DNA of 64,000 nt, taken from the NCBI RefSeq assembly GCF_001746415.1, contig NZ_MEHJ01000001.1, positions 5,214,501-5,278,500 on the forward strand. Direction: 5' to 3'. This DNA comes from Streptomyces agglomeratus. GTDB lineage: Bacteria > Actinomycetota > Actinomycetes > Streptomycetales > Streptomycetaceae. Positions 1 through 7,681 of this stretch are shown here, in pieces (position 1 is the first letter of the stretch; every line of letters begins with the position of its first letter). Both the position numbers and the translations under genes were made by a program. A model generated the notes under the pieces. It searched no databases. It was not told where the DNA came from and was given only the letters and a program-made list of their open reading frames with translations.

Positions 1-753
1 AAGGGGACCGACCCGCGCGGCGGCTATTTCACCGACCTCCTGCGCCGCGAGACCCGCCGCATGCGCCGCGTCACCCCGGACGCCTCCCGCGCCCCCTTCA
101 CCCCGCGCGAGTACGTCGAGGCCCACCTCGACCCGGCCTACGCCGGAGCGGGTCCGGCCGGCCACGGCTACACCCGCGAGAACGCGGACACGGGGAACCT
201 CCACTACTCCTTCCGCATCTCCGACGGCGTGCTCGGCATCAGTCTCGACACGACCGACAAGGGCGGCCACTTCGCGGGCTCGATCGGCAGAGCCCAGCTC
301 GACTGGCTGAAGCGCACGCTGCTCGCCCACCGGGACGACCACGTCATCGTCTTCAGCCACCACAACAGCTGGACCTTCGACGACGGCGGCGGCGAGAAGC
401 TGGTCGCCCTCCTCAAGCGGAACCGTAATGTCGTCGCCTGGATCAACGGACACAGCCACCGCAACGAGATCCTCGCGCACGGCGGCTTCTGGGAGATCTC
501 CACCGCCTCGCACGTCGAGTTCCCCCAGCTCGCCCGCATCGTCGAACTGACCGACAACCACGACGGCACGCTCTCCCTGTTCACCACGCTGATCGAGTCG
601 GCCACCCCCCACCGCACGGACTACGACGACCTCTCCCAGACGGGCCTGGCGGCGCTCTACCGCGAGCTGTCCCTCAACGCCCCGGGAGCCCGGCAGAACC
701 TGGCGGGCCCGCCGGAGGCCCGGAACACGGAACTGCTGCTGAAGAAGCGCTGA
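1..753 (+). CDS. Metallophosphoesterase (TIGR03767-like), C-terminal part
   Basis: Gene cut by the left edge of the window; the frame is open from base 1 and 250 residues remain. The fragment carries the second half of a calcineurin-like phosphoesterase: a VFSHHNSWTF segment followed by INGHSHRNEI, the GHxH-type metal-binding motif typical of this fold, then a beta-rich tail ending in HVEFPQLARIVEL. These features fit the long secreted actinobacterial metallophosphoesterases of the TIGR03767 type, but the signal peptide and first metal motifs lie outside the window, so the substrate cannot be given. It converges on the next gene with only 13 bases between the stop codons. Confidence 0.75.
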   Translation, partial: KGTDPRGGYFTDLLRRETRRMRRVTPDASRAPFTPREYVEAHLDPAYAGAGPAGHGYTRENADTGNLHYSFRISDGVLGISLDTTDKGGHFAGSIGRAQLDWLKRTLLAHRDDHVIVFSHHNSWTFDDGGGEKLVALLKRNRNVVAWINGHSHRNEILAHGGFWEISTASHVEFPQLARIVELTDNHDGTLSLFTTLIESATPHRTDYDDLSQTGLAALYRELSLNAPGARQNLAGPPEARNTELLLKKR

Positions 754-766
754 GACGGCCGGACCG

Positions 767-1846
767 TCAGCGCGGCAGCACCACCACATAGGCGGGCGGC
801 TCCCGGTCGCCCGCCGCCATCAGGGCGGTCCGTACGACGGTCGCCTGCTGCTCCGGGGTTTCCCGCAGCTTCTTCGGCGTGATGTGTACGACGGTGATGC
901 CGAGCCGCTCCAGGTGCTCCCGCTTGCGGGCGTACTCCGACCATTCGCCGAGCTCTCGGCTTCGCTCGGGAGACCCCGGGGCGTCCTCGTTCGGGCGGGG
1001 CGCACGTGTGTCCAGCTCCACGGCCACGGCCTGGTCGGGCCAGTAGATGTCGACACCCCCGAGGTGGGGGCCGCCGGGCAGCCGCAGGTCGACGTTCCAC
1101 AGGGGGTCGGGCAGCCCGTTGTTCCGCACCAGCGCGTACAGCCGGTCCTCGGCGATGGCCCGCCCTTCGGCGAGCAGCGAGTTGACGGCGTCGATGACGT
1201 GCGGCCGGGAGAGCAGCCGCGCGAGGGTGAGCTCCTTGACGACGGCGGCTGGTTCGCAGTGCCCGCCGCGCACCGCCTCGGTGAGCAGGCGGCGTACGGC
1301 GTCGGCGTCGGTCAGGTGCGCGACGGCGTCGGCGAGGGCGCGGGCGACCGGGGCGACGGGCAGGCCACCCGCCTTCTGGGCCGCCGGCATGGCGTGAACC
1401 CGGATCAGCCGCGCGCAGCCGGTGGAGCGCAGCCGCCGGGTGCGCGGCACCAGTACGTCGATCCGCTCCAGGGAGAGCGGGGAGGGAGCGGCGGAGAAGC
1501 GGTGCAGGGCGAGCGCGGCCAGCCCGGTGATCATGACCTCTCCGTACGAGCCGGCCTCGCCCTCCGTCCGGACCTGCGCCGGAACCACCGTGCCGAGGGC
1601 GGACCCGGTGGGCCGCCCCGCGTACAGCAGGGCGGCGTGCAGTCGCTCCTCGCTCGTGGGCGGCCCCGCGTGCAGGACGTAGACGCCGGGCAGGATCTGC
1701 TGCCAGGGCCCGCCGGGCCGGCACTGCGCGGCCGCCTTGGCGGCGGACACGCCGTGGGCCCGCAGCTGCGCGGCGCAGAGCACGCGGCGCCGGGCGTCGG
1801 TGAGGTGGCTGAGGGGGCGGGGGGAGACCGGGGTGTTGTGGTTCAT
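767..1846 (-). CDS. AbiEi/DUF559-like protein with PD-(D/E)XK-type C-terminus
   Basis: A 359-residue cytoplasmic protein. The N-terminal part (about 10-60) resembles the winged-helix region of AbiEi-type and related actinobacterial proteins: a short helical segment, then the LPGVYVLHAGPP strand. The C-terminal part (about 235-345) looks like a DUF559/Vsr-type nuclease fold, with EDRLYALVR, GGVDIYWPDQAVAVELD (candidate acidic residues D and E-x-D) and REHLERLGITVVHIT. The ATG at 1846 was chosen because the sequence upstream does not look coding and a promoter-like pair lies just before it. No partner toxin gene is adjacent, so a toxin-antitoxin role is not supported. Function unknown. Confidence 0.6.
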   Translation of the reverse strand: MNHNTPVSPRPLSHLTDARRRVLCAAQLRAHGVSAAKAAAQCRPGGPWQQILPGVYVLHAGPPTSEERLHAALLYAGRPTGSALGTVVPAQVRTEGEAGSYGEVMITGLAALALHRFSAAPSPLSLERIDVLVPRTRRLRSTGCARLIRVHAMPAAQKAGGLPVAPVARALADAVAHLTDADAVRRLLTEAVRGGHCEPAAVVKELTLARLLSRPHVIDAVNSLLAEGRAIAEDRLYALVRNNGLPDPLWNVDLRLPGGPHLGGVDIYWPDQAVAVELDTRAPRPNEDAPGSPERSRELGEWSEYARKREHLERLGITVVHITPKKLRETPEQQATVVRTALMAAGDREPPAYVVVLPR

Positions 1847-1886
1847 GTCCCGGGGTTTCCCACTGGCCCCCCACCCCCTAACCGCT

Positions 1887-1915
1887 GTTACACAGCCGTC
1901 GACATTCCGGGACAA
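1887..1915 (-). promoter_or_regulatory. Predicted sigma-HrdB-type promoter for the gene ending at 767
   Basis: On the minus strand TTGTCC (1910-1915) is followed after 17 bases by TGTAAC (1887-1892). This is close to the vegetative consensus and lies about 40 bases upstream of the ATG at 1846. Sequence match only. Confidence 0.4.
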
Positions 1916-2005
1916 CCCCGCACTAAAGTACGGCCGTTCGATTGCCGAAACCCCACCCGCCGCACGAGCGGCGCTCAACGCGCCGCCGCGAGCCCGGCCG
2001 GCCGC

Positions 2006-4609
2006 TCACACCGCCGCCCCCCGGTCGCACGCCTGCCCGCGCAGCGCACGCGCCAGGTCGTCCCGCGCCTCCAGGACGAGCCGCCGCAGCGCCGGCGGTG
2101 CGTCCGGGTGGCCGGCGAGCCACGCGTCCGTCGTGTCCAGCGTGCCCTGGTGGTCCTGGAGCCCGGGGAACAGCCCCGACACCACGTCCATCCCGATCTG
2201 GATGGACCGCTCGGACCACACCCGCTCGATCGCCGCGAAGTACTTCTGCGCGTACGGGGCGATCAGCTCCCGCTGCCCCGGCTGCACGAAGCCGTCGATC
2301 GTGGCCACGACCAGCGCGTTCGACAGCGAGTCGGACTCCACGACCGCCGCCCACGCCTGCGCCTTGACCGCCTCGGAGGGACGCGACGCGAGGCACCGCA
2401 CCTGGTGCCGCTTGCCGGAAGCGGTGTCGTCCCGCGCAAGCTCCGCGTTGATCACCTTCTCGTCGGCGACGCCGTGCGACGCGAGCGGTCCGAGGAACGC
2501 CCAGCGCAGCTCCTGGTCCACCTCCAGCCCGTCGATCTTGGCCGTGTCCTCCAGCAGCCCCTGGAGGAGCTGGAAGTCGGAGGCCCGGCAGGCCGTCGCC
2601 GCGAAGAACCGCGCCCACGTCAGCTGGTGCTCACTGCCCGGCTCCGCGATCCGCAGCTCCCGCAGGGCGCCCTCCGCGAGCGACTGCCCGCCCTGCTCGC
2701 GCCACTCGGGCGCCGCGTAGTGCGTCAGCGCGGACCGTGTCCACGCGTGCAGCATCTGGAGCACGCCGATGTCCGTCTCGCGCCCCGCGAACCGCAGCAC
2801 CAGATCCACGAAGTCCCGCGCCGGCATCAGCGCGTCGCGCGTCAGGTTCCACAGCGCGGACCAGCACAGCGCGCGCGCCAGCGGGTCGGTCACCTCGCCG
2901 AGGTGGGCGCGCAGCGTGGCCAGCGACTCGGCGTCGAAACGGATCTTGCAGTACGTCAGGTCGTCGTCGTTGACGAGCACCAGATCCGGCTTCTCGCTGC
3001 CCGCGAGCTCCGCCACGACCGTGCGCGGCCCGGCGACGTCCACCTCGGCCCGCGCGTAGCGCACGAGCGCACCCGTGCCCTCCTCGCGCCGGTACAGCCC
3101 GACGGCCACCCGGTGCGGTCGCAGCTCGGGGTGCGACTCGGCGCTCTCCTGGAACACCGCCAGCTCGGTGATCCGTCCGGCAGCGTCGTACACGACCTGC
3201 GGCGTCAGCGAGTTGACCCCGGCCGTCTGGAGCCACGCCCCCGACCAGGACGCGAGATCCCGTCCCGAGGTCTCCTCCAGTACGGCTAGCAGGTCCTGGA
3301 GCCGGGTGTTGCCGTACGCGTGGCGCTTGAAGTACCGCCGGGCGCCCTCCATGAAGGCGTCCTTCCCGACGTACGCGACGAGCTGCTTCAGCACGGACGC
3401 GCCCTTGGCGTACGTGATCCCGTCGAAGTTGAGCTTCGCGTCCTCCAGGTCGTGGATGTCGGCCGTGATCGGATGCGTCGAGGGAAGCTGGTCGGCGCGG
3501 TACGCCCAGGCCTTCCGGTTGTTGGCGAAGGTGATCCACCCGTTGGTGAAGCGGGTGGCCTCCACCATCGAGTACGACCCCATGAAGTCGGCGAAGGACT
3601 CCTTGAGCCACAGGTCGTCCCACCACTGCATGGTGACGAGATCGCCGAACCACATGTGCGCCATCTCGTGGAGGATGACGTTCGCCCGCCGCTCGTACGA
3701 CGCCCGGGTCACCTTCCCGCGGAAGACGTACTCCTCGCGGAACGTCACACAGCCGGGGTTCTCCATGGCGCCGATGTTGTACTCCGGCACGAAAGCCTGG
3801 TCGTACTTCCCGAAGGGGTACGGGAAATCGAAGGTGTCGTGGAAGAAGTCGAGCCCCTGCTTCGTGACGGTGAAGATGTCGTCCGCGTCGAAGTGCCGGG
3901 CCAGTCCCTTGCGGCACATCGCGCCGAGCGGGATCTCCAGTTCGGTGCCGTCGTCGAACGTCCGCCGGTAGAGATCGCTCTCGTAGTGGTACGGCCCGGC
4001 GACGAAGGCGGTGATGTACGTCGAGATCGGCTTGGTCTCCGCGAACCGCCAGACACCGTCGTCCGCCACCTCGCCGGCGCCGTTGCTCCAGACGGTCCAC
4101 CCGTCGGGGGCGGTCACCTCGAACCGGAACGGCGCCTTCAGGTCCGGCTGTTCGAAGTTGGCGAAAACGCGGCGGGCGTCGGCGGGCTCGTACTGCGTGT
4201 AGAGGTAGACCTCGCCGTCCTCCGGGTCGACGAAGCGGTGCATGCCCTCGCCGGTACGGCTGTACGCGCACTGTGCGTCCACGACCAGCACGTTCTCCTC
4301 GCGCAGCCCGGACAGGGCGACGCGCTTGCCGTCGAAGACGGCGGCGGGGTCCAGCGGCTCGCCGTTGAGGGTGACGGCCGTCACGGACGGGGCCAGCAGA
4401 TCGGCGAAGGTGGCGGCGCCGGGCCGCGCGCACCGGAAGCGAATGGTGGTGACCGAGCGGAACGTCCGTGGCCCGTCCGCGGCACTCTCCCCGCCGTCCC
4501 CGGTCTCGCCGACCGCCGATCGCAGGTCGAGGGCAACTTCGTACCCGTCGACGGACAGCAGTTCGGCCCGCTCGCGGGCCTCGTCGCGGGACAGATTCTC
4601 ACCGGGCAC
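2006..4609 (-). CDS. pepN: Aminopeptidase N (M1 family)
   Basis: Zinc metalloaminopeptidase of 867 residues that removes N-terminal amino acids from peptides in the cytoplasm. The M1 signatures are all present: GAMENPG (exopeptidase substrate site), HEMAHMWFGDLVT (HExxH zinc site) and, 18 residues on, the third ligand in LKESFADFMGS. The C-terminal half is the helical ERAP1-like domain. Two GTG codons compete as start. At 4615 the Shine-Dalgarno AAGGAG would touch the codon, whereas the GTG at 4609 lies five bases after it and gives the N-terminus MPGENLSRDEA that I recall from Streptomyces PepN, so 4609 was chosen. It is divergent from the next gene and probably monocistronic. Confidence 0.95.
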   Translation of the reverse strand: MPGENLSRDEARERAELLSVDGYEVALDLRSAVGETGDGGESAADGPRTFRSVTTIRFRCARPGAATFADLLAPSVTAVTLNGEPLDPAAVFDGKRVALSGLREENVLVVDAQCAYSRTGEGMHRFVDPEDGEVYLYTQYEPADARRVFANFEQPDLKAPFRFEVTAPDGWTVWSNGAGEVADDGVWRFAETKPISTYITAFVAGPYHYESDLYRRTFDDGTELEIPLGAMCRKGLARHFDADDIFTVTKQGLDFFHDTFDFPYPFGKYDQAFVPEYNIGAMENPGCVTFREEYVFRGKVTRASYERRANVILHEMAHMWFGDLVTMQWWDDLWLKESFADFMGSYSMVEATRFTNGWITFANNRKAWAYRADQLPSTHPITADIHDLEDAKLNFDGITYAKGASVLKQLVAYVGKDAFMEGARRYFKRHAYGNTRLQDLLAVLEETSGRDLASWSGAWLQTAGVNSLTPQVVYDAAGRITELAVFQESAESHPELRPHRVAVGLYRREEGTGALVRYARAEVDVAGPRTVVAELAGSEKPDLVLVNDDDLTYCKIRFDAESLATLRAHLGEVTDPLARALCWSALWNLTRDALMPARDFVDLVLRFAGRETDIGVLQMLHAWTRSALTHYAAPEWREQGGQSLAEGALRELRIAEPGSEHQLTWARFFAATACRASDFQLLQGLLEDTAKIDGLEVDQELRWAFLGPLASHGVADEKVINAELARDDTASGKRHQVRCLASRPSEAVKAQAWAAVVESDSLSNALVVATIDGFVQPGQRELIAPYAQKYFAAIERVWSERSIQIGMDVVSGLFPGLQDHQGTLDTTDAWLAGHPDAPPALRRLVLEARDDLARALRGQACDRGAAV

Positions 4610-4740
4610 GGGCACTCCTTCGTGTCTCGTCTGAACCTCCCGATCCTCGCACGCGGCGCCGGCGCCCCGAGCGGGGGAATGCCTCCGGTGGCCGGTGGTG
4701 TTGGCACGGTCAGGTTGCGACCGCGCTATTGAGGAGAGAC

Positions 4741-5388
4741 ATGTCGGAGAGCTCGCAGAACGGCAAGACCACGGCGGACTTCTGGTTCGACCCGCTGTGT
4801 CCGTGGGCCTGGATGACGTCCCGCTGGATGCTGGAGGTCCAGAAGGTCCGCGATGTCGAGGTTCGCTGGCATGTCATGAGCCTGGCCGTACTGAACGAGG
4901 ACAAGCTCGACGAGCTGCCGGAGCAGTACCGCGAGCTGCTCGGCCCCAAGGGCTGGCGCCCGGTGCGTGTGGTGACGGCGGCCCGTGAGCTGCACGGCGA
5001 CGACGTCGTCGGCCCGCTCTACACGGCGCTCGGCACGCGCTTCCACAACAAGGACGAGGGCGCGACCCTGGAGGCGATAGCGGGCGCGCTGGCGGACGTG
5101 GACCTTCCGGCGGACCTGATCGCGTACGCCGACAAGGACACGTACGACGCGGAGGTGCGCGCGTCGCACAAGGTGGGCATCGACAAGGTCGGCCAGGAGG
5201 TGGGCACGCCGGTGATCTCCGTCCCCGGCCCGAACGGCGACGAGATCGCCTTCTTCGGCCCGGTGGTCACCCCGGCGCCGAAGGGCGAAGAGGCGGCGCG
5301 CCTGTGGGACGGCACGCTGATGGTGGCGTCGATCCCCGGCTTCTACGAGATCAAGCGCACGCGCACGCAGGGCCCTGTCTTCGACTGA
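4741..5388 (+). CDS. Rv2466c-family mycothiol-dependent nitroreductase / DsbA-like protein, CxxA variant
   Basis: A 215-residue thioredoxin-fold protein matching the mycobacterial mycothiol-dependent nitroreductase Rv2466c almost end to end (DFWFDPLCPWAW at the N-terminus, HVMSLAVLNE, EQYRELLGP, VGTPVISVPG with the cis-proline loop, FFGPV, and a YEIKRTRT tail). Rv2466c, as I recall it, has a CPWC active site. Here the motif is CPWA, so the resolving cysteine is replaced by alanine; only a monothiol mechanism through a mixed disulfide with mycothiol would be possible. The ATG has GAGGAG seven bases upstream. A strong bidirectional hairpin follows the gene. Confidence 0.85.
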   Translation: MSESSQNGKTTADFWFDPLCPWAWMTSRWMLEVQKVRDVEVRWHVMSLAVLNEDKLDELPEQYRELLGPKGWRPVRVVTAARELHGDDVVGPLYTALGTRFHNKDEGATLEAIAGALADVDLPADLIAYADKDTYDAEVRASHKVGIDKVGQEVGTPVISVPGPNGDEIAFFGPVVTPAPKGEEAARLWDGTLMVASIPGFYEIKRTRTQGPVFD

Positions 5389-5419
5389 CGTCCCGGGCGA
5401 GGTGCCGCCCGGGACGCAG

Positions 5420-5454
5420 CCGGCCCCCACGAGTCACGTCCTCGTGGGGGCCGG
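5420..5454. terminator. Bidirectional hairpin terminator between the Rv2466c-like gene and sodF
   Basis: Perfect 14-base arms (5420-5433 and 5441-5454) around a 7-base loop. On the plus strand the stem is followed by CCGTTTT, so it ends the nitroreductase-like transcript; on the minus strand it would end the sodF transcript and form the 3' end of the small RNA described next. Confidence 0.75.
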
Positions 5455-5512
5455 CCGTTTTCATCCGCCCGCACGTGAAGGTTGAGAAGACGATCACGAG
5501 CAGGAGGTCCTT
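5420..5512 (-). ncRNA. Probable s-SodF-like small RNA from the sodF 3'UTR
   Basis: In S. coelicolor a roughly 90-nt RNA, s-SodF, is processed from the 3'UTR of sodF mRNA and pairs with the translation start region of sodN (Ni-SOD) mRNA. Here the minus-strand 3'UTR of sodF has the matching layout: about 20 bases after the stop comes ACCTCCT, a perfect anti-Shine-Dalgarno run inside a 29-base stretch (5484-5512), then a spacer and the 14-bp terminator. From the anti-SD stretch to the foot of the hairpin is about 93 nt. The exact 5' end and the pairing to sodN are inferred, as sodN is not in the window. Confidence 0.55.
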
Positions 5513-5532
5513 GTGCGGCGCGTTCCCGGCCC

Positions 5533-6174
5533 TTACGGAGCCGACAGCAGGTTGTACGAGCTCTTCCTGGCCGCCGCGTAACGCTTCGCCACGTCCTGCC
5601 AGTTGACGACCTTCCACATCGCCTCGATGAAGTCCACCTTCTGGTTCTTGTACTGAAGGTAGAAGGCGTGCTCCCAGGCGTCGAAGACCAGGATCGGCAC
5701 CGACCCCTGGCCGACATTGCCCTGGTGGTCGTAGATCTGCTCGACGATCAGGCGGCCGCTGACCGGCTCGTACGCGAGCACGCCCCAGCCCGAACCCTGG
5801 GTCGTTGCGGATGCCTTGGTCAGCTGGGTCTTGAACTTGTCGAAGGAGCCGAAGGACTCGGCGATCGCGTCGGCCAGCTCACCGACGCCGTCCTTCTCCA
5901 GCGGCTCGCCGCCGCCGTCGCCGGTCATGTTGTGCCAGTAGATGGAGTGCAGGATGTGGCCGGAGAGATGGAACGCGAGGTTCTTCTCCAGCCCGTTGAT
6001 CGCTCCCCACGACTCCTTGTCGCGCGCCTCTTCGAGCTGTTCGAACGTGTCGTTGGCGCCCTTCACATAGGCCGCGTGGTGCTTGTCGTGGTGCAGCTCG
6101 ATGATCTGCGGGTTGATGACGGGTTCGAGCGCCGCGTAGTCGTACGGAAGTTCAGGAAGTGTGTAAATGGCCAT
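5533..6174 (-). CDS. sodF: Superoxide dismutase, Fe/Mn family (Fe-Zn type SodF)
   Basis: A 213-residue cytoplasmic enzyme converting superoxide to oxygen and hydrogen peroxide. The metal ligands are visible: His in [12 protein letters not shown], His in [11 protein letters not shown], and Asp and His in [11 protein letters not shown] (the DxWxH signature). The sequence is the Streptomyces iron type (SodF). The ATG at 6174 begins [13 protein letters not shown], the normal N-terminus, and has GGAGGG upstream. A palindrome matching the Nur (nickel-sensing Fur-family) operator lies 22 bases before the start, so expression should be repressed when nickel is plentiful and the Ni-SOD can be made. 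The 3'UTR probably yields a regulatory RNA. Confidence 0.95.
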   Translation of the reverse strand: MAIYTLPELPYDYAALEPVINPQIIELHHDKHHAAYVKGANDTFEQLEEARDKESWGAINGLEKNLAFHLSGHILHSIYWHNMTGDGGGEPLEKDGVGELADAIAESFGSFDKFKTQLTKASATTQGSGWGVLAYEPVSGRLIVEQIYDHQGNVGQGSVPILVFDAWEHAFYLQYKNQKVDFIEAMWKVVNWQDVAKRYAAARKSSYNLLSAP

Positions 6175-6178
6175 GTCC

Positions 6179-6238
6179 GAGCCCTCCGACTGCTTATTGC
6201 GACCGATGTGCAAGTGCAGATTAGCAGCAGGAGGGCTC
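6179..6238 (-). repeat. Inverted repeat pairing the sodF ribosome binding site with its upstream region
   Basis: GAGCCCTCC (6179-6187) and GGAGGGCTC (6230-6238) are perfect 9-base complements. On the minus strand the 6179-6187 arm contains the sodF Shine-Dalgarno GGAGGG. Any transcript that starts upstream of 6238, for example read-through from the upstream phosphodiesterase gene, could fold so that the sodF ribosome binding site is hidden. The Nur box lies between the arms. Confidence 0.5.
6197..6213 (-). promoter_or_regulatory. Predicted Nur operator in the sodF promoter
   Basis: Read on the minus strand the site is TTGCAC-ATCGG-TCGCAA, matching the published Nur consensus tTGCaa-N5-ttGCAA with the correct 5-base spacer. 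Nur with bound nickel represses sodF in S. coelicolor. Location, spacing and target gene all agree. Confidence 0.75.
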
Positions 6239-6246
6239 GAAGTGGA

Positions 6247-7335
6247 TCAGTCCCCGGTCGTCCCCCGGTCTCGGGACCGGGCCGCGTCGCGCGCGAGGAC
6301 CGCGAGGTCCGGGAAGTCGGTCACGACCGCGTCGACGCCGAGCCCGTAGTGCAGGGCGTACTCCGCGAAGGCGTCACCGAAGTCGTTGGGCGCGGTGCCC
6401 CGGCGGAACTGCGCGGGCAGGAACTGGTTCTCGCAGCGGAACGTGTACGCCCCCACCTTCAGCCCCGCCGCGTGCGCGTCCGCGAGCAGCGGCGACGGCG
6501 CCACCACCGACGACTTGTCGGGCCCGATCCAGTCGGCGTACTCCGCGATCCGGCGCAGACCGTCCGGCGTCATCATGTCCTTGTACGTCTCCGGGTGCCC
6601 GTAGGGCCCGCCCGCCGTCCCCAGCGCCTGCCACAGCGGCAGCCGCAGCCGCGCGTCGGCCATCCGCAGCAGGCTCGACGGCTCGAAGGACTGCACGACG
6701 CACTCGTGGGCGCCGAGCCGGTTGCGGCGGACGACTTCGACGAGCGCCGGTTCGAGGGGCAGGCCGATCGAACGGAAGTAGCCGGGGTGCTTCGTCTCCG
6801 GGAACACGGCGATGGTGCGCCCGTACCGCTTCGACAGCTTCCTCGCCAGATCCACGACCTCCTGGAAGGTCATGACCTCCAGGCGGCCGTCGAAGACGGT
6901 GTTCCTGTTCCGGACGAGCGGCAGGCGCTCGACGGCGCGCAGCGTCTTCAGCTCGGTGAGCGTGAAGTCCTCCGTGAACCAGCCGGTGACGGACCGCCCG
7001 TCCACGGTCTTCGTCGTACGACGCGACGCGAACTCGGGGTGTCGCGCGACGTCCGTCGTCCCGGAGATCTCGTTCTCGTGCCGTACGACGAGGACATGGT
7101 CCTTGGTCGGTACGAGATCGGGCTCGATCCAGTCGGCACCGGACTGGACGGCGTGTATGTACGAGGCGGCGGTGTGCTCGGGGCGCCAGCCGGCCGCGCC
7201 GCGATGCCCGATGACCACGGGGCCCCTGGGCCGCCGTGGCTCGGCGGCGACCGTGGGGGAGGTCGCGGCGACGGCGGCGGTGGTGGCCCCGACGGCGAGG
7301 AGTAAGGAGCGGCGTCTCGGCTGTGATGCGGGCAT
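6247..7335 (-). CDS. Glycerophosphodiester phosphodiesterase, Tat-exported
   Basis: A 362-residue secreted enzyme hydrolysing glycerophosphodiesters to glycerol 3-phosphate and an alcohol. The N-terminus MPASQPRRRSLLLAVGATT is a twin-arginine signal with a following alanine-rich h-region and an AxA-type cleavage site near residue 31. The GDPD core begins VIGHRGAAGWRPEHT (catalytic histidine and metal-binding Glu) and continues WIEPDLVPTKDHVLVVRHE, carrying the second acidic pair and the second catalytic His. The C-terminal LGVDAVVTDFPDLAV is the usual closing strand. The ATG at 7335 has GGGAG upstream. The stop lies 72 bases before sodF on the same strand. No PHO box (GTTCACC repeats) was found upstream. 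Confidence 0.9.
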   Translation of the reverse strand: MPASQPRRRSLLLAVGATTAAVAATSPTVAAEPRRPRGPVVIGHRGAAGWRPEHTAASYIHAVQSGADWIEPDLVPTKDHVLVVRHENEISGTTDVARHPEFASRRTTKTVDGRSVTGWFTEDFTLTELKTLRAVERLPLVRNRNTVFDGRLEVMTFQEVVDLARKLSKRYGRTIAVFPETKHPGYFRSIGLPLEPALVEVVRRNRLGAHECVVQSFEPSSLLRMADARLRLPLWQALGTAGGPYGHPETYKDMMTPDGLRRIAEYADWIGPDKSSVVAPSPLLADAHAAGLKVGAYTFRCENQFLPAQFRRGTAPNDFGDAFAEYALHYGLGVDAVVTDFPDLAVLARDAARSRDRGTTGD

Positions 7336-7681
7336 ACGAGTCTCCCTGCTAGGTGGATTCGGGGCGGCGCGAGTGCACGATAGGCCGCCCCTCTGCTGTC
7401 CCGGGCGGCGCTAAGCCCTCATTTCACGCAGTGGCCGGTCGCAGGCCACGCCGGCGTCACTCGGTACGCCGGAGCGGACAGCCCGACCCCGCGACCCGGC
7501 CACGGTGCCGGGAGGGGGCGTGGCGGGGTGCTCCCCGCAGGGTGTCGAACGCGGCGGGCCCGTACGTGCTGCAGCGCTGCCCGAAGGTTCGGCGCCCGAG
7601 GAGACGCCCCGGCGCGGCACCGCCCCCGAAGCCGGCCCGCCGAGCCGCCAAGTACCCAGCGGGAGCCCCGGGCACGGGAGT
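7336..7681. other. 346-bp intergenic region without a supported gene
   Basis: No ORF here has a ribosome binding site together with recognisable content. The stretch separates the 3' end of the frameshifted kinase gene from the phosphodiesterase promoter. It contains a copy of a 16-base sequence (7593-7608) that also occurs in the rpiB-nei intergenic region (24547-24562). Confidence 0.5.

Noticed and set aside
767-1846. Type IV toxin-antitoxin system
   Set aside because: The protein has AbiEi-like features, but no AbiEii-type nucleotidyltransferase gene is adjacent on either side.
884-3289. Long plus-strand frame opposite the AbiEi-like gene and pepN
   Set aside because: Arg/Gly/Pro-rich shadow translation running across two real minus-strand genes and the promoter between them.
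7336-7450. PHO box upstream of the glycerophosphodiesterase gene
   Set aside because: No GTTCACC-type direct repeats were found.
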